Position numbers and translations under genes: made by a program
Assembly (NCBI GenBank): GCA_002368805.1
Contig: DFFH01000027.1
Location: 1-14,890, forward strand
Direction of reading: 5' to 3'
DNA length: 14,890 nt
Source of the DNA: Mageeibacillus sp. UBA3781
Lineage (GTDB): Bacteria; Bacillota; Clostridia; Saccharofermentanales; Saccharofermentanaceae
Shown here: positions 7,424 to 14,370 of the stretch, one piece after another
How positions within the stretch are numbered: position 1 is the first letter of the stretch
Layout: each line of letters begins with the position of its first letter
The notes under the pieces: model-generated
What the model was told of the DNA's origin: nothing
Seen by the model: the letters and a program-made list of their open reading frames with translations, nothing else
Databases searched by the model: none

Positions 7424-7820
7424 CACATACATCGCTTCGCGAAAAGCACTTCCCGACACACTAGGTTCTCATGATATGTCTGAATTCGCGAAAAGCACTT
7501 TCAGACATACTTGGTTCTCATGTTATATGTCTATATTCGCGAAAAGCACTTTCAGACATACTCTGATTTCCCTGTTGTATGTCGGATTTTGAAAAACTCA
7601 ATTTCCGACATACAAAATGCCCCAGTTATTATGTCTAAAAATCGATTCCTTGCATATAGACATAAAAAACACTCCTGAAAATACGTCGGAATTTCAAAAA
7701 TGAAAAAACAGACATAAAAACAGAATGAAAAAATATGTCTAAATTTCAAAAATCGAAAAAACGACATAAAACATCGCAGAGAAGATATGTCTGAAGTTGC
7801 TGTTTGAAAAAATAGACATA
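7424..7820. repeat. Regular array of hairpins with a 52-bp period (7 units plus a degenerate one)
   Basis: Seven elements of exactly 35 bp, each with TATGTC (once TACGTC) at one end and GACATA at the other, start at 7475, 7526, 7578, 7630, 7682, 7734 and 7786. The steps are 51, 52, 52, 52, 52 and 52, and the spacers are 16-17 bp. The stems change together: TATGTCTGAA/TTCAGACATA, TTGTATGTCGGA/TCCGACATACAA (12 bp), TTATGTCTA/TAGACATAA and TATGTCT/AGACATA. Loops and spacers vary widely. The first two loops contain TTCGCGAAAAGCAC, and a degenerate unit with the same word lies near 7424-7460. The outer borders carry similar sequences, AGACAAAGAGCGAAAA at 7407 and AGACAAAGTGCGAAAA at 7836. The stretch 7373-7925 has no gene. 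The 52-bp spacing is about five helical turns. Confidence 0.92.
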
Positions 7821-7961
7821 AAGTATGCGCTCTCAAGACAAAGTGCGAAAACTCATCCTTTACTTAACCAGCTCTGAGGCGCGGATGAAAAGGGTGCAAA
7901 ATTCTTTGATTTGTAGCATAATTGAATGGAAAGAATTCTTTTGGGGGATGGGAGAATGGGT

Positions 7962-9803
7962 ATGTATCCGAACGATCCGAATCAGATGAATGATCCAATG
8001 AACAATCTAAATAGCGGGAATAATCCGAAACAGAGCTGGTTTGAAGAGTTCCCTGATCCAAATGCTCAGAACCAGGCGCCGGGTTACCCGCAGACGCCAC
8101 AGCAATATGCAGAGCAGGCACCGTATTATCCACAGGCGCCGCAGCAGTATGCAAACCAGGCGCCGGGCTATCCACAGGCGCCGCAACAATATGCAGAGCA
8201 GGCACCGTATTATCCACAGGCGCCGCAGCAGTATGCAAACCAGGCACCGTATTATCCACAGGCACCACAGCAATATGCAGAGCAGGCACCGGGTTATCCG
8301 CAGGCGCCTCAACAATATGCAGAACAGGCGCCAGGCTATCCACAGGCGCCACAGCAATATGCAGAGCAGGCGCCGTATTATCCACAGGCGCCACAGCAAT
8401 ATGCAGAACAGGTGCCGGGTTATCCGCAGGCGCCTGTATATCCTCAATTCCAGCAAGCCCCGGTGAACGCAGGTGTCCCTGAGATCCAGGACTTTGCGAG
8501 CTTTCAGCAGGAAATAGATGCCCAGGGCATCCAACCGGTCCAGCCTGCTTATGGATATCCCGCACAGAATACGAATTACCAGCAGCCGCAGGCCCCGCAG
8601 TACGACGCTTCGCAGCCGCAGGCCCCACAGTATGACGCTTCGCAGTATGACGCTTCGCAGTCATGGCAGCAGGAGGATGATGACGAAGACTTTTGCGAGG
8701 AAGAAGAGGAAGGGAAGAAAAAGGGTAAAAAGAAACTCTTCTACATCCTGTTCCCGACGATCCTTGCCGTGATCGCGGCATTGATGGCGGTTTTCCTGTT
8801 TGTGATCATGCCGAAACTGAACGATGATTCGGACGAGAAGATGACGCGCCGCAACAGAGATGATGACTATGAAACTTCTGATCCGGATGAAACCGACGAT
8901 ACAGAAGACACCGATGATACCGAAGAGACCGATGACACAGATGAAACGGAGGATCCTTCGCAGACCACGGATGCCACATCGTCTGATCCGTCAGACACGG
9001 ATCCGAGCGTTACCAGAAATACCAGTATTAACGGGGTCACCTCCAGCTCCCAGATCACTCCTGAACAGATGACAGAACTGCAGGACCTCTCGAAGAGTCA
9101 TCTGGAAGCGGACGTAAATAGTCAGTCGAAGGTTGAGATGTATTCATCCCAGTTCCTTGGCACGCTCATTGTGTCGAAGACAATGCCGGAGGGCGATATC
9201 CGGAGCTGTGTTTATCTTTTCTATCAGGTGATCGTTAAGGATAAGGCGACGGGTGAATATGTCGAGTACTTCTGGTATGACGGAGTTTTCGGAGTCAATG
9301 ATGATGGTTCGATGGACCTTGAGGGCGGTGCCTGGGTCAATGAAGAGTTCACTCACGGCGGATGGACCGTCCGTGGCTGTTCCACGCTCGACTCGGCCAG
9401 ATCTGTTGCTGAAAAAGCACTCCAGTCCGGTGGTTATGCAAAGTCGGATGAGCATATTGACGCTCATCTGATTCAGCCGTTACCTGAGAATCCCGCTCCG
9501 GCGGATCGCGCGGGTTTTATCTTCCCGACGATCGACACCGAAGAGATCCCGGACGATAAGATCGCAGCGCTTACGACGGACGAGATCCGCGTCGCGATCA
9601 ACGACATCTGCGCGCTTCACGGCGTCAAGTTCAGCAAGCCCGAGAATCAGACGAAGTACAAGCAGTATCCCTGGTATAAGGAGACGATTTCGATGGATGA
9701 ATTTAATGGAAATCCCGGAAAGTTCATCACGAATCCGATCGAGAAGAAGAACTTCGACAAGCTTGTAAAAGAGAGACAGAAGCGCGGCGGCAACGGCGCC
9801 TGA
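7962..9803 (+). CDS. Membrane protein with Pro/Gln repeat tail and extracellular YARHG domain
   Basis: Start choice: ATG at 7962 lies 7 nt after GGAG (7951-7954), while in-frame ATGs at 7956 and 7926 have poorer RBS. The 613-residue product begins with a ~40-residue Asn/Pro-rich lead. Eight perfectly spaced 14-residue repeats follow, QAP(G/Y)YPQAPQQYA(E/N), then a short repeat QPQAPQYDAS, an acidic patch and KKKGKKK before one membrane helix (about 260-284). Outside follows a Thr/Asp-rich stalk, a ~170-residue globular region of unknown family and, at about 537-603, a YARHG-like domain (TTDEIRVAINDICALHGVKF, then PWY and IEKKNFDKL). YARHG has no assigned molecular function and is known as an extracellular domain. 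The positive charges before the helix predict that the repeat tail is cytoplasmic. Role unknown, possibly envelope sensing or assembly. Confidence 0.88.
   Translation: MYPNDPNQMNDPMNNLNSGNNPKQSWFEEFPDPNAQNQAPGYPQTPQQYAEQAPYYPQAPQQYANQAPGYPQAPQQYAEQAPYYPQAPQQYANQAPYYPQAPQQYAEQAPGYPQAPQQYAEQAPGYPQAPQQYAEQAPYYPQAPQQYAEQVPGYPQAPVYPQFQQAPVNAGVPEIQDFASFQQEIDAQGIQPVQPAYGYPAQNTNYQQPQAPQYDASQPQAPQYDASQYDASQSWQQEDDDEDFCEEEEEGKKKGKKKLFYILFPTILAVIAALMAVFLFVIMPKLNDDSDEKMTRRNRDDDYETSDPDETDDTEDTDDTEETDDTDETEDPSQTTDATSSDPSDTDPSVTRNTSINGVTSSSQITPEQMTELQDLSKSHLEADVNSQSKVEMYSSQFLGTLIVSKTMPEGDIRSCVYLFYQVIVKDKATGEYVEYFWYDGVFGVNDDGSMDLEGGAWVNEEFTHGGWTVRGCSTLDSARSVAEKALQSGGYAKSDEHIDAHLIQPLPENPAPADRAGFIFPTIDTEEIPDDKIAALTTDEIRVAINDICALHGVKFSKPENQTKYKQYPWYKETISMDEFNGNPGKFITNPIEKKNFDKLVKERQKRGGNGA
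8073..8408 (+). repeat. 42-bp in-frame tandem repeat, eight units
   Basis: Eight consecutive 42-bp units encode QAP(G/Y)YPQ(A/T)PQQYA(E/N), followed by a partial ninth unit to about 8435. The G/Y and E/N choices alternate irregularly. Synonymous differences between units show the array is not brand new but has been shuffled. Copy number is likely to vary between strains. Confidence 0.93.
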
Positions 9804-9880
9804 TCGAAAAGCACTAATCCCCCTCTTTTATGATCGAAAAGCACTGATCCCCGCTTTTATGCTCGAAAAGCACTGATCCC
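9804..9880. repeat. Three short ~30-bp repeats beginning at the YARHG gene stop codon
   Basis: Three units (octamers at 9807, 9837 and 9866; steps 30 and 29) follow the pattern NATCGAAAAGCACTGATCCCC then GCTTTTAT or a variant. Each has GATC or CTC before and ATCC after the octamer. The first unit uses the gene's own TGA stop (9801-9803) as part of the repeat. There is no T-run typical of a terminator. Confidence 0.85.
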
Positions 9881-9892
9881 GCCTTCTGTTCG

Positions 9893-9937
9893 CGAAATGC
9901 TCAACTGAAAGTGCTTTTCGGTGAGCATAGAGGTGAG
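9893..9937. repeat. Single hairpin related to the 82-bp family, between convergent genes
   Basis: TGCTCAACTGAA and TTCGGTGAGCA pair imperfectly around a loop holding GTGCTTTT (9911-9918), and a further AGGTGAG follows shortly after. This is the same order as in the array at 14625-14870 (GCTCACCT, loop, AGGTGAG, about 5 nt, AGGTGA). It lies between the 3' ends of the YARHG gene and the minus-strand regulator, so it could also act as a weak bidirectional transcription block. Confidence 0.6.
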
Positions 9938-9940
9938 TGC

Positions 9941-10282
9941 TTACTCGACGTCTTTGTAGCGCTCGATCGCCAGGATCAGATCCATCAGATCCTTCTGTTC
10001 GTCCTGGGTTTTGCTGCACATGATATCGTAGCACTGAAGCGCGATGTCATCAGTGCGGATGGGTTCTTTTTCCACTTTTTCGAGTAATTGCGACATAGGG
10101 ATCTTCAGAGCTTCGCAGACTCTCTCGAGCGACTCGAGGGTCGGGTTTTTCTCGCCACGTTCGAGCTGACCGATATATGTAGGATGACGGTCGCAAAGGC
10201 GCGCCAGAGCCTCCTGGCTCAGACCGCGGCGAATGCGGTAAGTACGTATTCTCTGACCTACTATCGACGACAATTCACTCAT
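9941..10282 (-). CDS. XRE-family helix-turn-helix transcriptional regulator
   Basis: A 113-residue protein with a Cro/C1-type HTH at about residues 6-66 (IGQRIRTYRIRRGLSQEAL, then HPTYIGQLERGEKNPTLESL). The recognition-helix region is PTYIGQLERG. The ~45-residue C-terminal tail is mostly helical and acidic with no recognisable ligand domain, so it may serve for dimerisation. The start at 10282 (MSELSS) is preceded by AAAGGTG at about 6 nt. A GTG at 10291 would add three residues but overlaps that RBS. The gene stands alone, with the rnjA terminator upstream, so it has its own promoter. A long dyad covers its RBS (see 10291-10343), consistent with self-regulation. The target genes are unknown. 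Confidence 0.92.
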   Translation of the reverse strand: MSELSSIVGQRIRTYRIRRGLSQEALARLCDRHPTYIGQLERGEKNPTLESLERVCEALKIPMSQLLEKVEKEPIRTDDIALQCYDIMCSKTQDEQKDLMDLILAIERYKDVE

Positions 10283-10290
10283 GACAAACA

Positions 10291-10343
10291 CCTTTCATCT
10301 GTGATTTTACAAAGAGAGTTCGTCATTTACCACAGACTAAAGG
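10291..10343 (-). promoter_or_regulatory. 13-bp dyad overlapping the RBS of the HTH gene
   Basis: CCTTTCATCTGTG (10291-10303) and CACAGACTAAAGG (10331-10343) are inverted copies matching at 11 of 13 positions around a 27-bp centre. In the transcript of the minus-strand regulator the downstream arm contains the AAAGG Shine-Dalgarno. The RNA form would therefore hide the RBS, while the DNA form could bind a dimer. Either gives a route to autoregulation; both are inferences from the sequence. Confidence 0.5.
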
Positions 10344-10410
10344 CGGTCATAATTCTGTTTCCGAATACTATAAATCTGATTTCCGACATTTTTTCCTAAT
10401 CACCGATCAC

Positions 10411-10453
10411 AGCGCAAAAATCGAGGCGCAAAGCTGATTGGACAGCTTGCGCC
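10411..10453 (-). terminator. Rho-independent terminator of the RNase J gene
   Basis: On the minus strand GGCGCAAGCTG pairs with CAGCTTTGCGCC (one bulged base) around a 6-nt loop and is followed by TCGATTTTTGC. It lies about 135 bases after the rnjA stop and before the HTH gene, so it should separate the two transcripts. The stretch between stop and terminator (10454-10588) has no gene, only imperfect ATCTAAAG-like octets on the minus strand. Confidence 0.85.
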
Positions 10454-10588
10454 TTAAGGTTGTTTTATGGGTTTGTTTCTGCGCCTTTCAGCTTGCTTTT
10501 TAAAGGATGAAAGACAGGGCCTTCTGATTTGGATCCTTAGACTTCAGATCCTCATTCTTCAGGACCTTGTGCTTTAGATTTAAAATCT

Positions 10589-12811
10589 TTAGATCTCCAG
10601 CACGTTGATCATGATCAGCGGGCGGCGCTTCGTGCTCTCGTAGAGCATGCTTTTCAGGGCGTCGCGGATCTGGTGGGACTCTGCCGCATCGCGGATCGAC
10701 TTCGTGGATTTGGACGACTCGAGGCGGTGCAGATAGTTGTACAGTTTCTGCGAGCATTCATGCTGGATCGGGCCCGCTTCGCTCTCGAAGAGAAAGCCGA
10801 CGGACTGCATGGACGGCGGGCAGAGAAGCTTGCCGGAGACCTTGGAAAGTACGATCGAAACGGATACGACACCGTCATCTGCGAGGATGCGGCGGTCGCG
10901 GAAAACGCGGTTGTCAATGTCACCTGCGCCGGCGCCATCGATGAGAACAGGCGCGGCCGGCACGAAGCCGGAGATCTTCGCAGAATCCTGCGAAACCTCG
11001 AGCACATCGCCGTTATTCAGGATAAAAGTCCGGGACTCAGGAGTGCCCAGACGCTGTGCGAGCGCTGCGTGACGGAAAAGCATTCTGTATTCACCATGGC
11101 ACGGCACGAAGAACTTCGGCTTGACCAGCGTATGAATCAGAGTGAGCTCATCACGGTAGGCATGGCCGGATACGTGCACGTCTGCGAGTGACTCGTAGAT
11201 GACGTGCGCACCGCGGCGGAACAGCTCGTTGATGACTCGGTAGATCGGCTTCTCGTTGCCCGGGATCGGGTGCGCGGAGAGGATGACCGTATCGCCTTCG
11301 TGGATATCGACGACGCGGTGCGATGCAAATGCCATACGCGACAGCGCGGACATCGGCTCGGCCTGTGATCCTGTTGTGAGGATCACGACCTCCTCGGGCT
11401 CATATTTATTGATGTCATTAATATCGATCAGGGTGCTGGGATTCATGGTGATGTAGCCCAGGGAATTGGCGACGGAGAAGGTGTTCAGCATCGATCTTCC
11501 GATGAGCGCGACCTTTCTGCCGTACATCTCCGCGGCGGTGAAGATCTGCTGCATACGGTGTACGTGCGAAGAGAATGTCGCGATGATGATGCGGCCTGTG
11601 GTGTTCTGGAAGATCCGCTGGAACGACTCGCCCACGTGCTTTTCAGACGGGGAGGAGCCCGGGATCTCGACGTTCGTGCTCTCGGCGAGCATCAGCAGGA
11701 CACCCTGGCGGCCGTACTCGGCAAAGCGTCCGAGGTCGATCGGATCGCCGTTGATCGGTGTGAAGTCGATCTTAAAGTCACCCGTATGGATGACGTTTCC
11801 GATCGGTGTTCTGATCGCGAATGCAAATGCGTCCGCGATACTGTGGTTGACGCGGATGAACTCGACCGCGAAGGAAGAACCGGCCTTGATCGTGTCTCCC
11901 GCGGCGCAGTAAACGAGCTCGATGCCTCTGGTGCCGACGCCCGCTTCCATGAGCTTGTGGCGCGCCAGCTCGATCGTGAGCTTACCGCCGTAGAGCGGGC
12001 ACTTGAGCTCGCGCATCAGGTAGGGGAGGGAACCGATGTGGTCCTCGTGTCCGTGCGTCAGGAAGATGCCGCGCACTTTATCCTTGTTCTGAAGTACGTA
12101 AGTATAGTCCTGGATGACGGAATCGACGCCGAGCATGCTCTCTTCCGGGAACGCGACGCCGACATCGACGATGATGATGTCGTTTCCGTACTCGAAAAGC
12201 GTCATGTTCTTGCCGATCTCCTGCATGCCGCCCAGCGGAATGACCTTCAGCTTATGCTTTTCTTTCTTGCTCGCAAACGCCTTTTCCGCGTCTTTTACGG
12301 TCTTTAAGAAGGTGTCGTTGATCTGCGAAAGCACGTCGTCCGGTACCGATGCAAAAGCTCCTTTCTTTTCGAGAGCGGATCCGCTGTTTTTGATGTCTTT
12401 CGCTTCCTCTGCAAAAGCACTTTTCTTCGCGCCTTTGGTGCTGCCCGAAAGGGTGCTCTTCTTTGAAGGCTTGGACATCGCTGCTTTGGCGGGTGCTTTT
12501 GGAGCGGAATTAGAAGAAGACTTCTTCTTCGAGTTCCCGGACATGTTGCGGGGAGCCGCGCCTGTGAGCTTACGGGAAGCTGCGCCATCTTTCTTGCGGG
12601 CGCCCTCGGTGCCTCTGGAAGCGGACTTCCCGGATGAACTGCGGGAAGAGCGCCTGGAACTGCCGGACTTGCCGGTGCTGCCGGAATTTCCGGAATTGCT
12701 GGAATTGTCTGACGTCTTCAGGGACGCAGACGGAAGCCGGACGGCGTTACCATATTTCGCGCCATCCGAAGTGTCCGGAACGGACATGTTTCGGTTTTGA
12801 GTTTTTACCAT
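10589..12811 (-). CDS. rnj: Ribonuclease J with a long disordered N-terminal extension
   Basis: RNase J is a metallo-beta-lactamase/beta-CASP RNase with 5'-3' exonuclease and endonuclease activity in mRNA decay and rRNA maturation. The catalytic part begins at about residue 185 (KHKLKVIPLGGMQEIGKN). It has HGHEDH at 253-258, H323, HTGD with D345, the beta-CASP residues SPSEKH and TFSSHVHR, SGH at 548-550, and HGEYRM at 572-577, where the preceding residue is Cys (PCHGEYRM) instead of the common Val. From there to the end is ~555 residues, the normal length of the family. The first ~184 residues are Ser/Lys/Gly/Ala-rich, basic and low in complexity, without recognised domains. ATG at 12811 follows AGAGG at about 6 nt. 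The ORF stays open with the same codon style through the extension, so it is probably translated. No rnj paralogue is visible here, so J1 versus J2 cannot be told. Confidence 0.95.
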   Translation of the reverse strand: MVKTQNRNMSVPDTSDGAKYGNAVRLPSASLKTSDNSSNSGNSGSTGKSGSSRRSSRSSSGKSASRGTEGARKKDGAASRKLTGAAPRNMSGNSKKKSSSNSAPKAPAKAAMSKPSKKSTLSGSTKGAKKSAFAEEAKDIKNSGSALEKKGAFASVPDDVLSQINDTFLKTVKDAEKAFASKKEKHKLKVIPLGGMQEIGKNMTLFEYGNDIIIVDVGVAFPEESMLGVDSVIQDYTYVLQNKDKVRGIFLTHGHEDHIGSLPYLMRELKCPLYGGKLTIELARHKLMEAGVGTRGIELVYCAAGDTIKAGSSFAVEFIRVNHSIADAFAFAIRTPIGNVIHTGDFKIDFTPINGDPIDLGRFAEYGRQGVLLMLAESTNVEIPGSSPSEKHVGESFQRIFQNTTGRIIIATFSSHVHRMQQIFTAAEMYGRKVALIGRSMLNTFSVANSLGYITMNPSTLIDINDINKYEPEEVVILTTGSQAEPMSALSRMAFASHRVVDIHEGDTVILSAHPIPGNEKPIYRVINELFRRGAHVIYESLADVHVSGHAYRDELTLIHTLVKPKFFVPCHGEYRMLFRHAALAQRLGTPESRTFILNNGDVLEVSQDSAKISGFVPAAPVLIDGAGAGDIDNRVFRDRRILADDGVVSVSIVLSKVSGKLLCPPSMQSVGFLFESEAGPIQHECSQKLYNYLHRLESSKSTKSIRDAAESHQIRDALKSMLYESTKRRPLIMINVLEI

Positions 12812-12853
12812 TTATACCTCTTGTTCTGTTTTCGGAAACGCTGTAACAGCAGT

Positions 12854-12901
12854 AGTTTCACGGAAACTGTATTGTATTTTTGCACGTTCGAAAAGGAACG
12901 T
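12854..12901 (-). promoter_or_regulatory. Candidate rnj promoter with two small inverted repeats
   Basis: On the minus strand TACAAT (12871-12876) can serve as a -10 box about 60 bases before the rnj ATG, but no good -35 is present. ACGTTC/GAACGT (12884-12889 and 12896-12901), a perfect dyad with a 6-nt centre, covers the -35 position. AGTTTC/GAAACT (12854-12868), with a 3-nt loop, would lie at the very 5' end of the mRNA. A stabilising 5' hairpin or an operator is possible. Inferred from layout only. Confidence 0.4.
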
Positions 12902-12911
12902 AATAGTCATA

Positions 12912-12942
12912 AGTTTTAAAGCGCGATCATTTGCTCCGCGCT
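12912..12942 (-). terminator. Weak candidate terminator of the 3D-domain gene
   Basis: On the minus strand AGCGCG and CGCGCT form a perfect 6-bp stem with an 11-nt loop, followed by TTAAAACTT. The T-tract is poor. It lies about 30-60 bases after the stop of the 3D protein. A second GC-rich dyad (GCGCGGTC with GATCGCGC) is adjacent. Confidence 0.4.
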
Positions 12943-12970
12943 GCCTGCGCGATCAGGACCGCGCCGTCCG

Positions 12971-14263
12971 TCAGTTGACGATATAGACCTTGTAGCCGGT
13001 CTTCGACTTCATGTGCTCACCATTCTCGGCAAAGATGTCGATGTGGTGGCCATTGACGCCGGAACCTCGGTCTTCGACGACGTAGTAACCGTCACCACCG
13101 AGAGGATCGTTCTCGATGTAGATCTTCGTGCCGGCAGGGAGGATGCCCCAGTCAGCAGCGACTGTGCGGCCCTCGACGCAGGTGGTGCGGGTCGCAGTCT
13201 GACGGTTGTCGGTGCCCGGGCCTGCCCAGTCCGGTCCGTAGAATGTGATCTTGAAGTCAGATCCGATGAGGGTCATTCCTTCTTTATTTCCACCGTTGCC
13301 GGAAGGCTTCGGTGTAGGCGTGGCCTTCGGCTTCGGAGTCGGAGTCGCACTGGAACTCTTCGGCTTCGGAGTAGGCGTCGCCTTCGGCATCGGGGTAGGT
13401 GCTTTTGTAGGCTTAGGAGTCGGTGTGACCGGCTTATAAGCGGTACAGAGAGAACACTTGACGTAAGTGCCCTTAATGGTCTTGAACCATTCGTTGCTGG
13501 TCTTTGCGACGACCTCGATCGGATCGCCGAGCTTCAGGGTCTTCGTGATCTCGAACTCTGTGCCCGGACCCTTACGGACATTGACTTCACCGGTCGCATA
13601 GACGGTGTCGCTGTAAGGCTTCTCGGTCCACTGCGGCTTCGGTGTCGGTGTCGGCATCGGAGTTGCGGTCGGAGTCGGCATATGAGTCGGCTTCGGAGTA
13701 GGAGTCGGTGTAGCAGGCTCCGTCGGCTCGGAAGGCACGGTGCTTTCGCCGGTCGGATCTGAGGTTTCTGCGGACGGATCCTGGGACTCCGTCATATCCG
13801 GGATCGTGGTCGTAGTATCCGGAACAGTCTCAGCGGAAGTCTCGGGCATCGTGGTCTCGGAAGATTCCGGAAGAGTAGTTTCGGCGGCGGTCGTCTCGTC
13901 GGGTTCACTTACCGCACCGCCGGCCTGATTCTCGGAATAGGAGTAATAATCCGGGGTAACCATATCGTAGTTTTCGCCCTCGGTGCCCGCATTTTCCGTC
14001 AGGAAAGAATCAGCGCCGACGACGCAGGAGAAAGCGAGAAGAATGATGATAGCGGTACCGATGCCGTACGACATACGGTTGCCGTTATGGTGCTTTTTCG
14101 GCGCCGAAGCAGTCTTCGTTTCCGAAGCAGTTACCGATTCCGAAGCAGTCGCCGTTTCAGGGCTGTTCACCGTTTCCGAAGCAGTTGCCGATTCCGAAGC
14201 AGTCTCCGCTTCCGGGCTGTTCATCGTTTCAGAAGCGTTCTTCTTCCATCCGAAAAACTTCAT
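12971..14263 (-). CDS. Membrane-anchored SH3b plus 3D-domain cell-wall protein
   Basis: Probably a peptidoglycan-acting enzyme on the outside of the membrane. Start choice: ATG at 14263 follows AAAGGAG at 6 nt; the ATG at 14284 lies beyond that RBS. Of 430 residues, 1-65 are a cytoplasmic tail with two 18-residue repeats (SETVNSPETATASESVTA type), and 66-86 are a membrane helix. A Thr/Ser/Glu/Pro stalk and TPTPKPT repeats follow, then an SH3b domain at about 218-272 (VNVRKGPGTEFE), a second TPTPKP linker and a C-terminal 3D domain at about 335-430. The three family-defining aspartates are visible: D371 (TVAAD), D398 (VEDRG) and D409 (HIDIF). 3D domains share the MltA/Rpf-type fold of lytic transglycosylases. 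The SH3b part likely binds wall, and the Pro/Thr linkers span it. A weak terminator follows the gene, so it is probably transcribed separately from rnj. Confidence 0.93.
   Translation of the reverse strand: MKFFGWKKNASETMNSPEAETASESATASETVNSPETATASESVTASETKTASAPKKHHNGNRMSYGIGTAIIILLAFSCVVGADSFLTENAGTEGENYDMVTPDYYSYSENQAGGAVSEPDETTAAETTLPESSETTMPETSAETVPDTTTTIPDMTESQDPSAETSDPTGESTVPSEPTEPATPTPTPKPTHMPTPTATPMPTPTPKPQWTEKPYSDTVYATGEVNVRKGPGTEFEITKTLKLGDPIEVVAKTSNEWFKTIKGTYVKCSLCTAYKPVTPTPKPTKAPTPMPKATPTPKPKSSSATPTPKPKATPTPKPSGNGGNKEGMTLIGSDFKITFYGPDWAGPGTDNRQTATRTTCVEGRTVAADWGILPAGTKIYIENDPLGGDGYYVVEDRGSGVNGHHIDIFAENGEHMKSKTGYKVYIVN
14118..14225 (-). repeat. 54-bp in-frame tandem repeat in the 3D protein N-terminal tail
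   Basis: Two 54-bp copies (14118-14171 and 14172-14225) plus the start of a third encode the Ser/Thr/Glu-rich repeat before the membrane helix. Because the repeats precede the helix, they should be cytoplasmic. Confidence 0.85.
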
Positions 14264-14309
14264 GGCTTTCTCCTTTCTTTTCATATTTCATTTCGCGCAC
14301 TATCGCGCT

Positions 14310-14370
14310 TTGTTGCGCACGCATATGTGTGCATCTTAAAGCATAATTGTGTTTATTTTACCACAGTGGT
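14310..14370 (-). promoter_or_regulatory. Upstream region of the 3D gene with palindromes
   Basis: The ~100 bases before the 3D gene contain ACCACAGTGGT (14360-14370), a perfect dyad with one central base. They also contain GCACGCATATGTGTGC (about 14318-14333), nearly palindromic around CATATG. TATGCT on the minus strand between them is a possible -10 box without a good -35. These are candidate operator sites; I cannot assign a regulator. Confidence 0.3.

Noticed and set aside
7424..7820. CRISPR array
   Set aside because: The repeated parts are short palindromic ends with varied interiors, spacers are only 16-17 bp, and there are no cas genes in the window.
7864..8781. 305-residue minus-strand ORF with APVDN repeats
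   Set aside because: Antisense image of the 42-bp repeats of the YARHG protein gene.
10327..10389. 20-codon minus-strand ORF (MSEIRFIVFGNRIMTAFSLW) with AGGA upstream of its ATG, before the HTH gene
   Set aside because: Too short and AT-rich to support without conservation or expression data. It overlaps the regulatory dyad and probable promoter region.
11558..12307. 249-residue plus-strand ORF opposite rnj
   Set aside because: Antisense shadow of a clear RNase J coding sequence, with no recognisable motifs and an Arg/Asp/Val-rich composition.
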